Shown here piece after piece: positions 1 through 6,083 of a stretch of DNA of 17,091 nt (position 1 is its first letter; every line of letters begins with the position of its first letter). This DNA comes from Phycisphaerae bacterium (GTDB taxonomy: Bacteria; Planctomycetota; Phycisphaerae; Sedimentisphaerales; Anaerohalosphaeraceae), in the NCBI GenBank assembly GCA_021736615.1, contig JAIPFN010000116.1, positions 1 to 17,091 on the forward strand, given 5' to 3'. The translations under genes and the position numbers were made by a program. The notes beneath the pieces were generated by a model that did no database searches, was not told where the DNA came from, and saw only the letters and a program-made list of their open reading frames with translations.

Positions 1-1182
1 CGTCGAACCTACGACATTTACCACTCCCAGAACGGTCGCTCCTCTTTCCTTGGCTTGTTCGATGGCAGCGAGGGTGTCGGCGGTTTCGCCTGACTGGCTG
101 ATGGCGATAACTATCGTCCCTTCGTCGATGATCGGATTGCGGTATCTGAATTCGCTGGCGTATTCGACTTCGGCGGGAATTCTGGCGAGCTGCTCGAAGA
201 GGAATTCGCCGACGAGAGCCGCGTGCCATGCCGTTCCGCAGGCTGTGAGTATGATACGTTTTGTCCTGGTCAGATCCCTGAATATGTCCTGCAAACCGCC
301 GAGAACGACCCTGGAACTCTTGAGGTCTATTCTTCCGCCGAGACATGTCGCGATGGATACCGGCTGTTCGTAGATCTCTTTGAGCATATAATGATCGAAG
401 TCGGCGAGTTCAATTTCGTCGAGAGAAAATTCGATTTCTTTGAGGCTCTTTGTAACATCGATATTGTCAATTGTTTTGGTTCTGAAACCTTCGCTTGTAG
501 CGATAACCATTTCGTTGTCGGACAGGTATATCGCCTGGGTGGTGTGCTCGACAATGGCCGACGCGTCCGAGGAGATGATGAATTCTTTTTCACCGACGCC
601 GAGGATAAGCGGGCTTCCTTTTTTTGCGCCTATCAGAGTGTCGGGGTAGTCTTTGCAGATAATGGCAAGTCCGTATGTTCCGACCAGTTCGCTGAGAGCT
701 TCCTGAACGGCCCATTCAAATTTGCTGAGGGCACCGGAGGATTGCCGACCCTTCATGTTGTTGCCTTCGGAATAGAAGTATCCGATGAGGTTTGCGATAA
801 CTTCCGAGTCAGTTTCGCTGACGAAAGCGACACCCTTTTTTTCGAGCCATTTTTTCAGAGTCGCATAGTTTTCTATTATGCCGTTGTGAACGACGACGAT
901 CTTACCGGAGTAGTCCTGATGCGGGTGAGCATTTATGGTGTTGGGTTGGCCGTGGGTTGCCCAGCGGGTATGGCCGATGCCCAGTGACGCATGTGATCCC
1001 ACCTGGGTAAGGCAGTGCTCCAGGTTTGAAATTCTGCCGGCCGATTTAGTGACAGAAATGTCTTCGTTTTCCAGCAGGGCTATCCCTGCCGAGTCATATC
1101 CGCGATACTCAAGACGTTTGAGACCTTCGATAAGAATCGGTTGAGCCGTTTTATTTCCAAGGTAAGCAACTATTCCGCACAT
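1..1182 (-). CDS. glmS: Glutamine--fructose-6-phosphate aminotransferase, 5' two thirds (C-terminus off the left edge)
   Basis: GlmS makes glucosamine-6-phosphate from fructose-6-phosphate with glutamine as nitrogen donor, the first committed step to UDP-GlcNAc for peptidoglycan and LPS; it is cytoplasmic. The frame translates without a stop for 394 residues and leaves the window; the family is about 600 residues long. It begins MCGIVAYLGN, so Cys2 becomes the N-terminal nucleophile of the class II glutaminase domain. Further glutaminase motifs are visible: GYDSAGIA, TRWATHG, HNGIIENY and ETDSE. The first sugar-isomerase (SIS) domain starts near residue 310 (TACGTAWHA) and shows SQSGET at about 362-367, which binds sugar phosphate. 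The second SIS domain and the C-terminal tail are missing from the window. The ATG at 1182 is preceded by AGAGGG at a good distance. The gene is divergent from the nitrogen-uptake genes. No glmS ribozyme core was seen upstream. Confidence 0.97.
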   Translation of the reverse strand, partial: MCGIVAYLGNKTAQPILIEGLKRLEYRGYDSAGIALLENEDISVTKSAGRISNLEHCLTQVGSHASLGIGHTRWATHGQPNTINAHPHQDYSGKIVVVHNGIIENYATLKKWLEKKGVAFVSETDSEVIANLIGYFYSEGNNMKGRQSSGALSKFEWAVQEALSELVGTYGLAIICKDYPDTLIGAKKGSPLILGVGEKEFIISSDASAIVEHTTQAIYLSDNEMVIATSEGFRTKTIDNIDVTKSLKEIEFSLDEIELADFDHYMLKEIYEQPVSIATCLGGRIDLKSSRVVLGGLQDIFRDLTRTKRIILTACGTAWHAALVGEFLFEQLARIPAEVEYASEFRYRNPIIDEGTIVIAISQSGETADTLAAIEQAKERGATVLGVVNVVGST

Positions 1183-1302
1183 CTGGTTTTCCCTCTATAA
1201 ATAGTAACTGTTCAAACAACACTTGAGTATATCGTCAATATTCAGTCCTTAATAAAGCTAAAATGCTTTATTATTTCATTATTGACCGGACCTACATTTA
1301 CT

Positions 1303-1372
1303 TACGAAATTGTATCTCATTTGCATTGAGCTACAAAATTGTAGCATTACAACGAGTAGCTACGAAACTGTA
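1303..1372. promoter_or_regulatory. Array of three operator-like near-palindromes upstream of the porin/amt1 promoter
   Basis: Three 12-mers occur at 1303-1314 (TACGAAATTGTA), 1332-1343 (TACAAAATTGTA, extended by flanking C/G) and 1361-1372 (TACGAAACTGTA). Start-to-start spacing is exactly 29 bp both times. Seen consensus: TAC, any base, AAA, T or C, TGTA. They lie about 87-156 bp before the predicted sigma-54 start site, the usual place for an enhancer-binding protein. A similar array precedes amt2. The motif does not look like the enterobacterial NtrC site (GCAC/GTGC arms), so the binding protein is unknown; an NtrC-like activator is inferred. Confidence 0.65.
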
Positions 1373-1432
1373 TTGCCTACACAACCCTATTATTAACAAA
1401 CACTTACGTCTATTTTTATACATTTTTTGTTC

Positions 1433-1448
1433 TGGCACACCGATTGCT
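1433..1448 (+). promoter_or_regulatory. Sigma-54 promoter (-24/-12) for porin-amt1-glnK1
   Basis: The sequence TGGCACA, CCGA, TTGCT matches the sigma-54 consensus TGGCACG-N4-TTGCW almost perfectly. The invariant GG (1434-1435) and GC (1446-1447) are 10 bp apart, as required. Predicted transcription start is near 1459, giving a leader of about 84 nt before the porin ATG. No other promoter-like sequence was needed for amt1, which follows the porin in the same orientation. Confidence 0.85.
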
Positions 1449-1461
1449 TATTGTATACCGT

Positions 1462-1491
1462 GCCATTCAAATACGGGCCCATTTGAACGGC
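1462..1491 (+). other. Stem-loop at the 5' end of the porin-amt1 leader RNA
   Basis: GCCATTCAAAT (1462-1472) can pair with ATTTGAACGGC (1481-1491), with 10 of 11 positions paired around an 8-nt loop. It starts only about 3 nt after the predicted sigma-54 start site, so it would cap the 5' end of the mRNA. A role in mRNA stability or leader regulation is inference. A weaker TTAGT/ACTAA hairpin follows at 1497-1509. Confidence 0.5.
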
Positions 1492-1542
1492 GTTTGTTAG
1501 TGTAACTAATTTTTGTGAAAATAATTTTTAAGGAACCATGAA

Positions 1543-2307
1543 ATGTTTAAGAAATTTGGATTGACTGGGTTAGTATTGATGATCATCAGCAGTGGGGTTG
1601 TGTCAGCAGAAGAAGCAGACGGTATCGATTTTGGAATTTCGGCCGACTTTGTCAGTAAGTACATCTGGAGAGGTCAGAATTTAAATGACGACTATGCTTT
1701 TCAGCCAGGGGTCACCGCTTCTTATGCCGGTTTCACTGCCGGCGCATGGGGCAGCCTTGACATGACTGACATTAGCGGAAACAGCGGAGAGTTCACAGAA
1801 ATCGATTACTCTCTGGACTACTCCGGCGAAATTGAGGGCATGGAAGGACTCTCTTACTCGGTGGGTATCATCAATTACCATTTCCCAGGCCTAGTCGGTG
1901 ACACAACGGAAGTTTACTGGGGACTGGCTCTTGATATGCCGCTAAGCCCTTCGGTAACGGTTTACCATGACATCGACCAGGCGGACGGCACTTATGCTTC
2001 GTTTGGAATCGAACATAGCTTTGGCACCATTGCCGACCTTGGCGGCGGAGTCGAAGTTGGCATGGATTTCAGCGCATCACTTGGACTCGGCGACGAAGAC
2101 TACAACAACTTTTACTGGGGCACAACGGACGGCGGCCTTAACGATCTGGCGCTTTCGATGTCGTTTCCATTCGAAATTGCCGGTTTTACAGTCGCACCCA
2201 GTATTAACTATGTTACTCTTGTAGACGGTGGAATTCGGGCGACAGACAGTTTTGCACAAAGCAGTGATTACTTCTTTACTGGTTTCAGTTTGTCAAAAAG
2301 TTTTTAA
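1543..2307 (+). CDS. TorF-like (Gcw_chp family) outer-membrane porin
   Basis: Predicted 254-residue beta-barrel of the outer membrane. A Sec signal peptide is visible (KK near the start, hydrophobic residues 8-18, VSA then EEAD, so cleavage after about residue 22). The mature start reads ISADFVSKYIWRGQNLND, typical of the TIGR02001/TorF putative porin family. The rest alternates polar and hydrophobic residues, rich in Gly, Ser, Tyr and Asp, and ends in Phe as barrel proteins usually do (SLSKSF). The ATG at 1543 is set by AGGA at 1531-1534; an overlapping ATG at 1538 closes after eight codons. It is the first gene behind a sigma-54 promoter and precedes amt1 by 76 bp. Porins of this kind next to amt and PII genes are a known association, so passage of ammonium or small nitrogen compounds through the outer membrane is a reasonable inference, though substrate is unproven. 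Confidence 0.75.
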   Translation: MFKKFGLTGLVLMIISSGVVSAEEADGIDFGISADFVSKYIWRGQNLNDDYAFQPGVTASYAGFTAGAWGSLDMTDISGNSGEFTEIDYSLDYSGEIEGMEGLSYSVGIINYHFPGLVGDTTEVYWGLALDMPLSPSVTVYHDIDQADGTYASFGIEHSFGTIADLGGGVEVGMDFSASLGLGDEDYNNFYWGTTDGGLNDLALSMSFPFEIAGFTVAPSINYVTLVDGGIRATDSFAQSSDYFFTGFSLSKSF

Positions 2308-2343
2308 TGTAACGGTTATAATTTAACAGTTTTTTAATGTAAC
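2301..2343 (+). repeat. 13-bp direct repeat with 30-bp period over the porin stop codon
   Basis: TTTTTAATGTAAC occurs at 2301-2313 and again at 2331-2343. The first copy contains the porin stop codon (TAA at 2305-2307). It looks like a partial tandem duplication in the 76-bp spacer before amt1. No function is evident and no strong terminator is present, so read-through into amt1 is expected. Confidence 0.55.
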
Positions 2344-2383
2344 AAATTTAATGAAGGCTTGTTTTTTTTAAAAGGGCAGAAAA

Positions 2384-3754
2384 ATGAGAAAGTTTATATT
2401 AACAGGTTTTATTTTATGTGCGGTCTGCGGAGGTTATGCCTTCGGCGAAGATGCGGCAGCAGAGGCTGCCGCAAGTCCTCTGGATCTGGTTAAAGCAGAG
2501 ATGCAGAACAATATCAATATCGTCTGGACCTGCGTAGCGGCGTTTATGGTATTTTTCATGCAGGCAGGTTTCGCGATGGTCGAGGCGGGCTTTACACGTG
2601 CCAAGAACGCGGTGAACATCCTGATGAAGAACTTAATGGACTTTTCGATCGGGACGATAGCGTTTTTCGTGATCGGATTCAGCCTGATGTTCGGTGCCAG
2701 CAAAGGCATATTCGGCTGGGACGGTTTCGGGGTATCGGACCTGACTAAGAGCGGCGACGACTGGAGTTGGACTTTCCTGATCTTCCAGACCGTTTTCGCG
2801 GGAACGGCCGCGACAATCGTATCCGGTGCTATGGCCGGGCGTACGAAATTCAAAGCTTATCTTACTTACAGCGTATTTATCTGTGCTTTCATCTATCCGA
2901 TCTTCGGTTCGTGGGCATGGGGCAGTCTGTTCCACGGCGGCGGATGGCTTGAAGGCAAGGGTTTCTGCGACTTCGCGGGTTCAACGGTCGTTCACTCTAT
3001 CGGCGGATGGCTGGCACTTGCAGGGGCTATCGTTCTTGGCCCTCGTATCGGCAAGTATGGTCCGGACGGAAAACCGAAAGCTATACTGGGTCACAACGTA
3101 ACCCTTGCGGCACTTGGCGTGTTCATTCTGTGGTTCGGATGGTTCGGATTTAACCCGGGCAGCACTACAGTCGGAAACGGTGAGATCGGTCGCGTGGCAG
3201 TTACTACTAACCTGGCGGCAGCAGCCGGTGCTATCATCGCGATGATCGTCTCCTGGATCATCGGCAAAAAGCCTGACGGTTCGATGTCTCTTAACGGTGC
3301 ACTTGCAGGTCTGGTTGCAATCACAGCCGGTTGCTACACAGTTACACCAATGGGCGCAATGGCAATCGGAGCAATCGCAGGCGGGCTGGTAGTACTAAGT
3401 GTTTACTTTATCGACGGCGTCCTGAAGGTCGACGACCCGGTAGGTGCTGTTTCGGTACATGGCGTATGCGGTGCGTTCGGTACGCTTGCATGCGGACTGT
3501 TCAATGCCGAAGGCGTTCTTGGAACCGGTGAGAGCACAGGCCTGTTCTACGGCGGCGGGGCCGGTCAGCTTGGCACACAGTTTATCGGTGTTATCGCGTG
3601 TTTCGCATGGGCATTCGGACTCGGTATGGTTCTGTTTCTGGGTATCAAGGCTGTCGTCGGGCTGCGTGTAACACCCGAAGAAGAAGTCAAGGGCCTGGAC
3701 ATCACGGAACACGGCATGGAAGCTTATAGCGGTTTCCAAATATTTAACATGTAA
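2384..3754 (+). CDS. amt: Ammonium transporter 1 (Amt/Mep/Rh family)
   Basis: Integral inner-membrane channel for ammonium, 456 residues, normally a trimer. A signal peptide (residues 1-21, YAFG then ED) precedes the first helix, as in many Amt proteins. Family residues are present: twin pore histidines H204 (in DFAGSTVVHS) and H359 (in VSVHGVCG), D196, external-site W177 and S260, Phe gate F138 and F256 (in GWFGFN). The C-terminal tail LRVTPEEEVKGLDITEHGMEAY is the cytoplasmic part that contacts PII/GlnK. Two departures from the paralogue are visible: GAMAGRTKF has Gly152 where the family and amt2 have Glu (AER), and FNPGS has Pro where FNAGS is usual. The start is supported by AGGG upstream. 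It lies between the porin and glnK1, in one likely sigma-54 operon, and the adjacent PII protein should gate it. The gene name is secure; substrate affinity is not deducible. Confidence 0.95.
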   Translation: MRKFILTGFILCAVCGGYAFGEDAAAEAAASPLDLVKAEMQNNINIVWTCVAAFMVFFMQAGFAMVEAGFTRAKNAVNILMKNLMDFSIGTIAFFVIGFSLMFGASKGIFGWDGFGVSDLTKSGDDWSWTFLIFQTVFAGTAATIVSGAMAGRTKFKAYLTYSVFICAFIYPIFGSWAWGSLFHGGGWLEGKGFCDFAGSTVVHSIGGWLALAGAIVLGPRIGKYGPDGKPKAILGHNVTLAALGVFILWFGWFGFNPGSTTVGNGEIGRVAVTTNLAAAAGAIIAMIVSWIIGKKPDGSMSLNGALAGLVAITAGCYTVTPMGAMAIGAIAGGLVVLSVYFIDGVLKVDDPVGAVSVHGVCGAFGTLACGLFNAEGVLGTGESTGLFYGGGAGQLGTQFIGVIACFAWAFGLGMVLFLGIKAVVGLRVTPEEEVKGLDITEHGMEAYSGFQIFNM

Positions 3755-3761
3755 TCTCAAA

Positions 3762-3791
3762 TGTCTAATGATTATTGTCTAATTGTATAAT
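3762..3791. repeat. AT-rich TGTCTAAT motif between amt1 and glnK1
   Basis: TGTCTAAT occurs twice here, 15 bp apart (from 3763 and 3778), and the second is followed by TGTATAAT. A near-identical copy, TATTGTCTAATGTATAAT, lies at 8521-8538 in another gap. The TATAAT could act as a -10 box for glnK1 alone, but no good -35 is visible. Confidence 0.35.
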
Positions 3792-3840
3792 TTAAATGAC
3801 ATAGCAGAAGACAGAACAAATATATAGATTGGAGTTTAAA

Positions 3841-4182
3841 ATGAAGTTAATAGTAGCGTATATTCAGCCGCATCGGCTTGAAGAAGTGAAAAAAAGTCTC
3901 GCCGAGGCCGGAGTAGGAAAAATGTCAGTGACTAACTCTCTTGGATGCGGGGCGCAGAAGGGATACCACGAAAGTTACCGCGGTGTCGAGTTCGATGTGA
4001 ACCTGCTCAAGAAAATTCGGATCGAGATCGCCGTCAGCGAGGAGTTTCTGGATAAGACAACTGATGCGATAATCGCCGGCGCCAGAACGGGCGAAATCGG
4101 AGATGGAAAAATATTCGTTCTTGAGCTTGCTAACTGTATCCGGGTTCGTACCGGCGAAACCGGCAAAGATGCGATAGGATAG
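3841..4182 (+). CDS. glnK: PII signal transduction protein 1 (GlnB/GlnK family), altered T-loop
   Basis: Small trimeric sensor of ATP/ADP and 2-oxoglutarate; next to amt it is expected to dock on the Amt trimer and close it when nitrogen is plentiful. It has 113 residues and aligns without gaps to E. coli GlnK. Conserved: G35, G37, Q39, K40, G41, Y46-R47-G48, K58, E62, T83-G84, GDGKIFV (87-93), R101 and R103. Changed: position 51 is Phe rather than Tyr, so uridylylation at the classical site is impossible, and position 38 is Ala rather than Arg, a residue that contacts ATP phosphates. Position 9 is Gln rather than Lys. The ATG at 3841 was chosen over an upstream in-frame TTG at 3829 because GGAG sits 7 nt before it and the protein then matches its paralogue residue for residue. 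Last gene of the first module, 86 bp after amt1. Confidence 0.95.
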   Translation: MKLIVAYIQPHRLEEVKKSLAEAGVGKMSVTNSLGCGAQKGYHESYRGVEFDVNLLKKIRIEIAVSEEFLDKTTDAIIAGARTGEIGDGKIFVLELANCIRVRTGETGKDAIG

Positions 4183-4188
4183 ATTCGA

Positions 4189-4223
4189 GCCTGCAATTTT
4201 GCAGGCGGCAGGAAAGCTTTTTT
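4189..4223 (+). terminator. Possible terminator after glnK1
   Basis: GCCTGCAA (4189-4196) pairs perfectly with TTGCAGGC (4199-4206), but the loop is only 2 nt unless the end pairs open. The T-run (4218-4223) comes about 11 nt after the stem, which is not canonical. It begins 6 nt after the stop codon, so it is the best candidate end for the first transcript. Confidence 0.4.
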
Positions 4224-4282
4224 GAGAGGCATGCGGGCTTTTACTGCTGTTAGGATATTGCGAGAATTTAAGTGTCATTAAA

Positions 4283-4340
4283 GGGGCTGCTTTCTCACGC
4301 GTGCTGCCCCGGCTGGGGCCGGCATCGGGCGGGTCCCAGC
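4283..4340 (+). other. GC-rich element with mutually exclusive stems
   Basis: GGGGC (4283-4287) can pair with GCCCC (4306-4310), which can instead pair with GGGGC (4315-4319) across a 4-nt loop. GCTGGG (4312-4317) can also pair with CCCAGC (4335-4340). The composition is far more GC-rich than the AT-rich DNA on either side. It matches no RNA family I recognise. It could be a leader-like switch, a terminator of glnK1 read-through, or a mobile repeat remnant. Confidence 0.35.
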
Positions 4341-4390
4341 TATTTGATTTATAATTTATTATTGATTATTGATTCCAACTGCGCAATTTC

Positions 4391-4461
4391 TACGTTTTCG
4401 TAAACTAAGTTCTTTGTGCTGACAAAATTGTAGTATTACTCGCAAGTGCTTCCTTTTTGTA
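4391..4461. promoter_or_regulatory. Array of three operator-like sites upstream of amt2
   Basis: Sites lie at 4391-4402 (TACGTTTTCGTA), 4421-4432 (GACAAAATTGTA, extended by G) and 4450-4461 (TTCCTTTTTGTA, a weak half-site), with start-to-start spacing of 30 and 29 bp. The middle site matches the middle site of the porin array in 11 of 12 positions, and both are followed by G, one base, ATTAC. The array ends about 99 bp before the predicted start site of amt2. Conservation of motif, number and spacing at two promoters argues for one activator binding both. Confidence 0.55.
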
Positions 4462-4533
4462 GCCCGACGCATCCGAGCCATAAATCACTATTCTTAAAGG
4501 ACTTAGGCTAAATCCATACATACTTCCCTGTTC

Positions 4534-4549
4534 TGGCATGATGGTTGCA
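4534..4549 (+). promoter_or_regulatory. Sigma-54 promoter (-24/-12) for amt2-glnK2
   Basis: TGGCATG, ATGG, TTGCA fits the sigma-54 consensus with one change in the -24 element. GG (4535-4536) and GC (4547-4548) are 10 bp apart. Predicted start is near 4560, with a leader of about 52 nt before the amt2 ATG. Confidence 0.85.
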
Positions 4550-4611
4550 TATCAGTAAACTGCGTGTGTTTATCATAACTAGAATATCAGTTTATTTTGG
4601 GAGTACGACAA

Positions 4612-5973
4612 ATGTTTGGATCAAAAAAGACAGGTATGCTGCTTGCTGCCTTGTTGACAGTGTTGTCAATAGGCAGTGTTTGTTTCGCCGAGGAAGAGGC
4701 TGTAACTGTCGGCAGCCTTAAGATGGATCTTGATACTGTAATTCAGGGGCTTGATACTGTCTGGGTTTTACTGGGGGCTTTTCTTGTATTCTTTATGCAG
4801 GCCGGTTTCGGTATGGTCGAGGCGGGATTTATTCGCGCAAAGAATACGTGCAACATTCTAACTAAAAACTTTCTCGATTTTTGCATGGCGTCATTGGGCT
4901 TTTTTGTTGTCGGTTACGCTTTGATGTTCGGCGACGGTAACGGATTTTGCGGGTTTTCCGGCTGGTGTCTTTCCGGTGCGGAATCCGGAGCGGATAATGT
5001 TCCGCTGTTTGCTTTCTGGCTTTTTCAGGCGGCGTTTTGCGGTGCGGCTGCTACTATCGTCGCCGGCGGTATGGCCGAGCGTATGAAGTTTGTCGCATAC
5101 CTGGTCTATTCGCTTATCATATCTGCTTTTGTTTATCCTATCATCGGTCACTGGATCTGGGGCGGCGGATGGCTTGCAAATATGGGATTTGGTGATTTTG
5201 CCGGTTCTGCAGTTGTTCATACCACAGGCGGTGTTGCTGCTTTGATCGGTACGTGCATGCTGCAACCTCGCAGCGGTAAGTATGGCATCGACGGAAAGCC
5301 CAAAGCTATTCAGGCCCACAGTATTCCGCTTGCTTCGCTTGGCGTGTTTATTCTTTGGTTCGGCTGGTTCGGGTTTAATGCAGGCTCTACGCTCGGCGTA
5401 GGTGACGGCAATTTGATCGGCCGTGTCGCTATCAATACCAACCTGGCTGCCGCACTTGGCGGGATCGCCGCGATGATCACCGTGTGGATGAGATTCGGTA
5501 AGCCCGACCTTTCTATGGCTATGAACGGGGCACTTGCCGGTTTGGTCGCAGTTACCGCTCCTTGTGCCTTTATCGATCCGTGGGCGGCTATGGTTATCGG
5601 TGCAGTCGGCGGGGTTCTTGTTGTCTTTGGTGTCGAGATACTTGATAAGATGAAGATCGACGATCCTGTCGGTGCATTCCCCGTCCATGGTATCTGCGGT
5701 ATCTGGGGAACACTGGCGGTCGGTATCTTCGGGCAGAAAGCACTTGGCCTGGCTAACGACGGTTTTGTTTACAGCGGAAACCCGATGCAGCTTGGTATAC
5801 AGATGGTCGGCATCGTTGCAGTGATCGGTTTTGTGGTTATAAGCATGGGGCTTGTATTTAAAGTGATAGACCTTACAATAGGGCTGCGTGTCGACGAAAA
5901 GGAAGAACTGCAGGGTCTGGATATTTGCGAGCACGGTATGGAGTCTTACGGGGGATTCCAGATCTTCAGCTAA
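4612..5973 (+). CDS. amt: Ammonium transporter 2 (Amt/Mep/Rh family)
   Basis: Second inner-membrane ammonium channel, 453 residues, clearly paralogous to amt1. A signal peptide (about residues 1-26, CFA then EEE) comes first. The core residues are all present: H203 (DFAGSAVVHT), H359 (FPVHGICG), D195, W181, S259 and the Phe pair F142 and F255 (GWFGFNAGS). It keeps the usual MAERMKF motif that amt1 lacks. The C-terminal tail IGLRVDEKEELQGLDICEHGMESYGGFQIFS is the PII-contact region, almost the same as in amt1. The ATG at 4612 was preferred to an upstream in-frame TTG at 4597 because GGGAG (4599-4603) lies 8 nt before it and would otherwise be inside the gene. It heads the second module with its own sigma-54 promoter and is followed by glnK2 after 110 bp. 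Synonymous codon use differs visibly from amt1 (more T-ending codons), so the duplication is not recent. Confidence 0.95.
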   Translation: MFGSKKTGMLLAALLTVLSIGSVCFAEEEAVTVGSLKMDLDTVIQGLDTVWVLLGAFLVFFMQAGFGMVEAGFIRAKNTCNILTKNFLDFCMASLGFFVVGYALMFGDGNGFCGFSGWCLSGAESGADNVPLFAFWLFQAAFCGAAATIVAGGMAERMKFVAYLVYSLIISAFVYPIIGHWIWGGGWLANMGFGDFAGSAVVHTTGGVAALIGTCMLQPRSGKYGIDGKPKAIQAHSIPLASLGVFILWFGWFGFNAGSTLGVGDGNLIGRVAINTNLAAALGGIAAMITVWMRFGKPDLSMAMNGALAGLVAVTAPCAFIDPWAAMVIGAVGGVLVVFGVEILDKMKIDDPVGAFPVHGICGIWGTLAVGIFGQKALGLANDGFVYSGNPMQLGIQMVGIVAVIGFVVISMGLVFKVIDLTIGLRVDEKEELQGLDICEHGMESYGGFQIFS

Positions 5974-6040
5974 TTGTAAAAATTAAAATGCAAAAATCAA
6001 AAATGTAGAACTCGCTTTCGGCGAAACTGATTTGATCAGC

Positions 6041-6060
6041 GTGTGCTAAAGCACACCCTA
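6041..6060. repeat. REP-like palindrome between amt2 and glnK2
   Basis: GTGTGC, TAAA, GCACAC is a perfect 6-bp stem with a tetraloop, followed by CCCTA. A second palindrome at 7952-7973 is also followed by CCCTAC. The form resembles short REP sequences scattered between genes. Smaller hairpins precede it (CTGAT/ATCAG at 6027-6039). It may stabilise the amt2 transcript end or simply be a mobile repeat. Confidence 0.55.
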
Positions 6061-6083
6061 CAAAAAATATAAAGGAGTAGATT

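Larger units (their letters stand above)
1183..1542. other. Divergent intergenic region between glmS and the porin gene
   Basis: These 360 bp carry no convincing gene. The AT-rich left part (1183-1300) must hold the glmS promoter, but I could not choose a clear -35/-10 pair. The right part holds three spaced 12-bp near-palindromes, a sigma-54 promoter and a leader hairpin, each listed separately. Confidence 0.7.
4183..4611. other. Intergenic region between the two amt/glnK modules
   Basis: These 429 bp contain no plausible gene. From left to right they hold a possible terminator hairpin (4189-4223), a GC-rich foldable element (4283-4340), an AT-rich stretch (4341-4378), three operator-like sites (4391-4461) and a sigma-54 promoter (4534-4549). 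The stretch 4224-4282 shows nothing I can interpret. Confidence 0.7.

Noticed and set aside
223..987. Open frame of 254 codons on the plus strand
   Set aside because: It lies opposite glmS, whose motifs are unmistakable; the plus-strand protein has no recognisable features.
1183..1300. glmS ribozyme upstream of glmS
   Set aside because: The gap is AT-rich and shows none of the conserved core pieces, and the ribozyme is mainly known from Firmicutes.
1303..1388. CRISPR-like 29-bp periodicity
   Set aside because: Only a 12-bp core repeats, three times, with inner symmetry and sequence variation; no repeat-spacer pattern or cas gene is present. Operators are the better reading.
4891..5934. Open frame of 347 codons antisense to amt2
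   Set aside because: Composition (very rich in Thr, Asp, His, Lys, Cys) and position show it is the mirror of amt2; there is no ribosome binding site or known motif.
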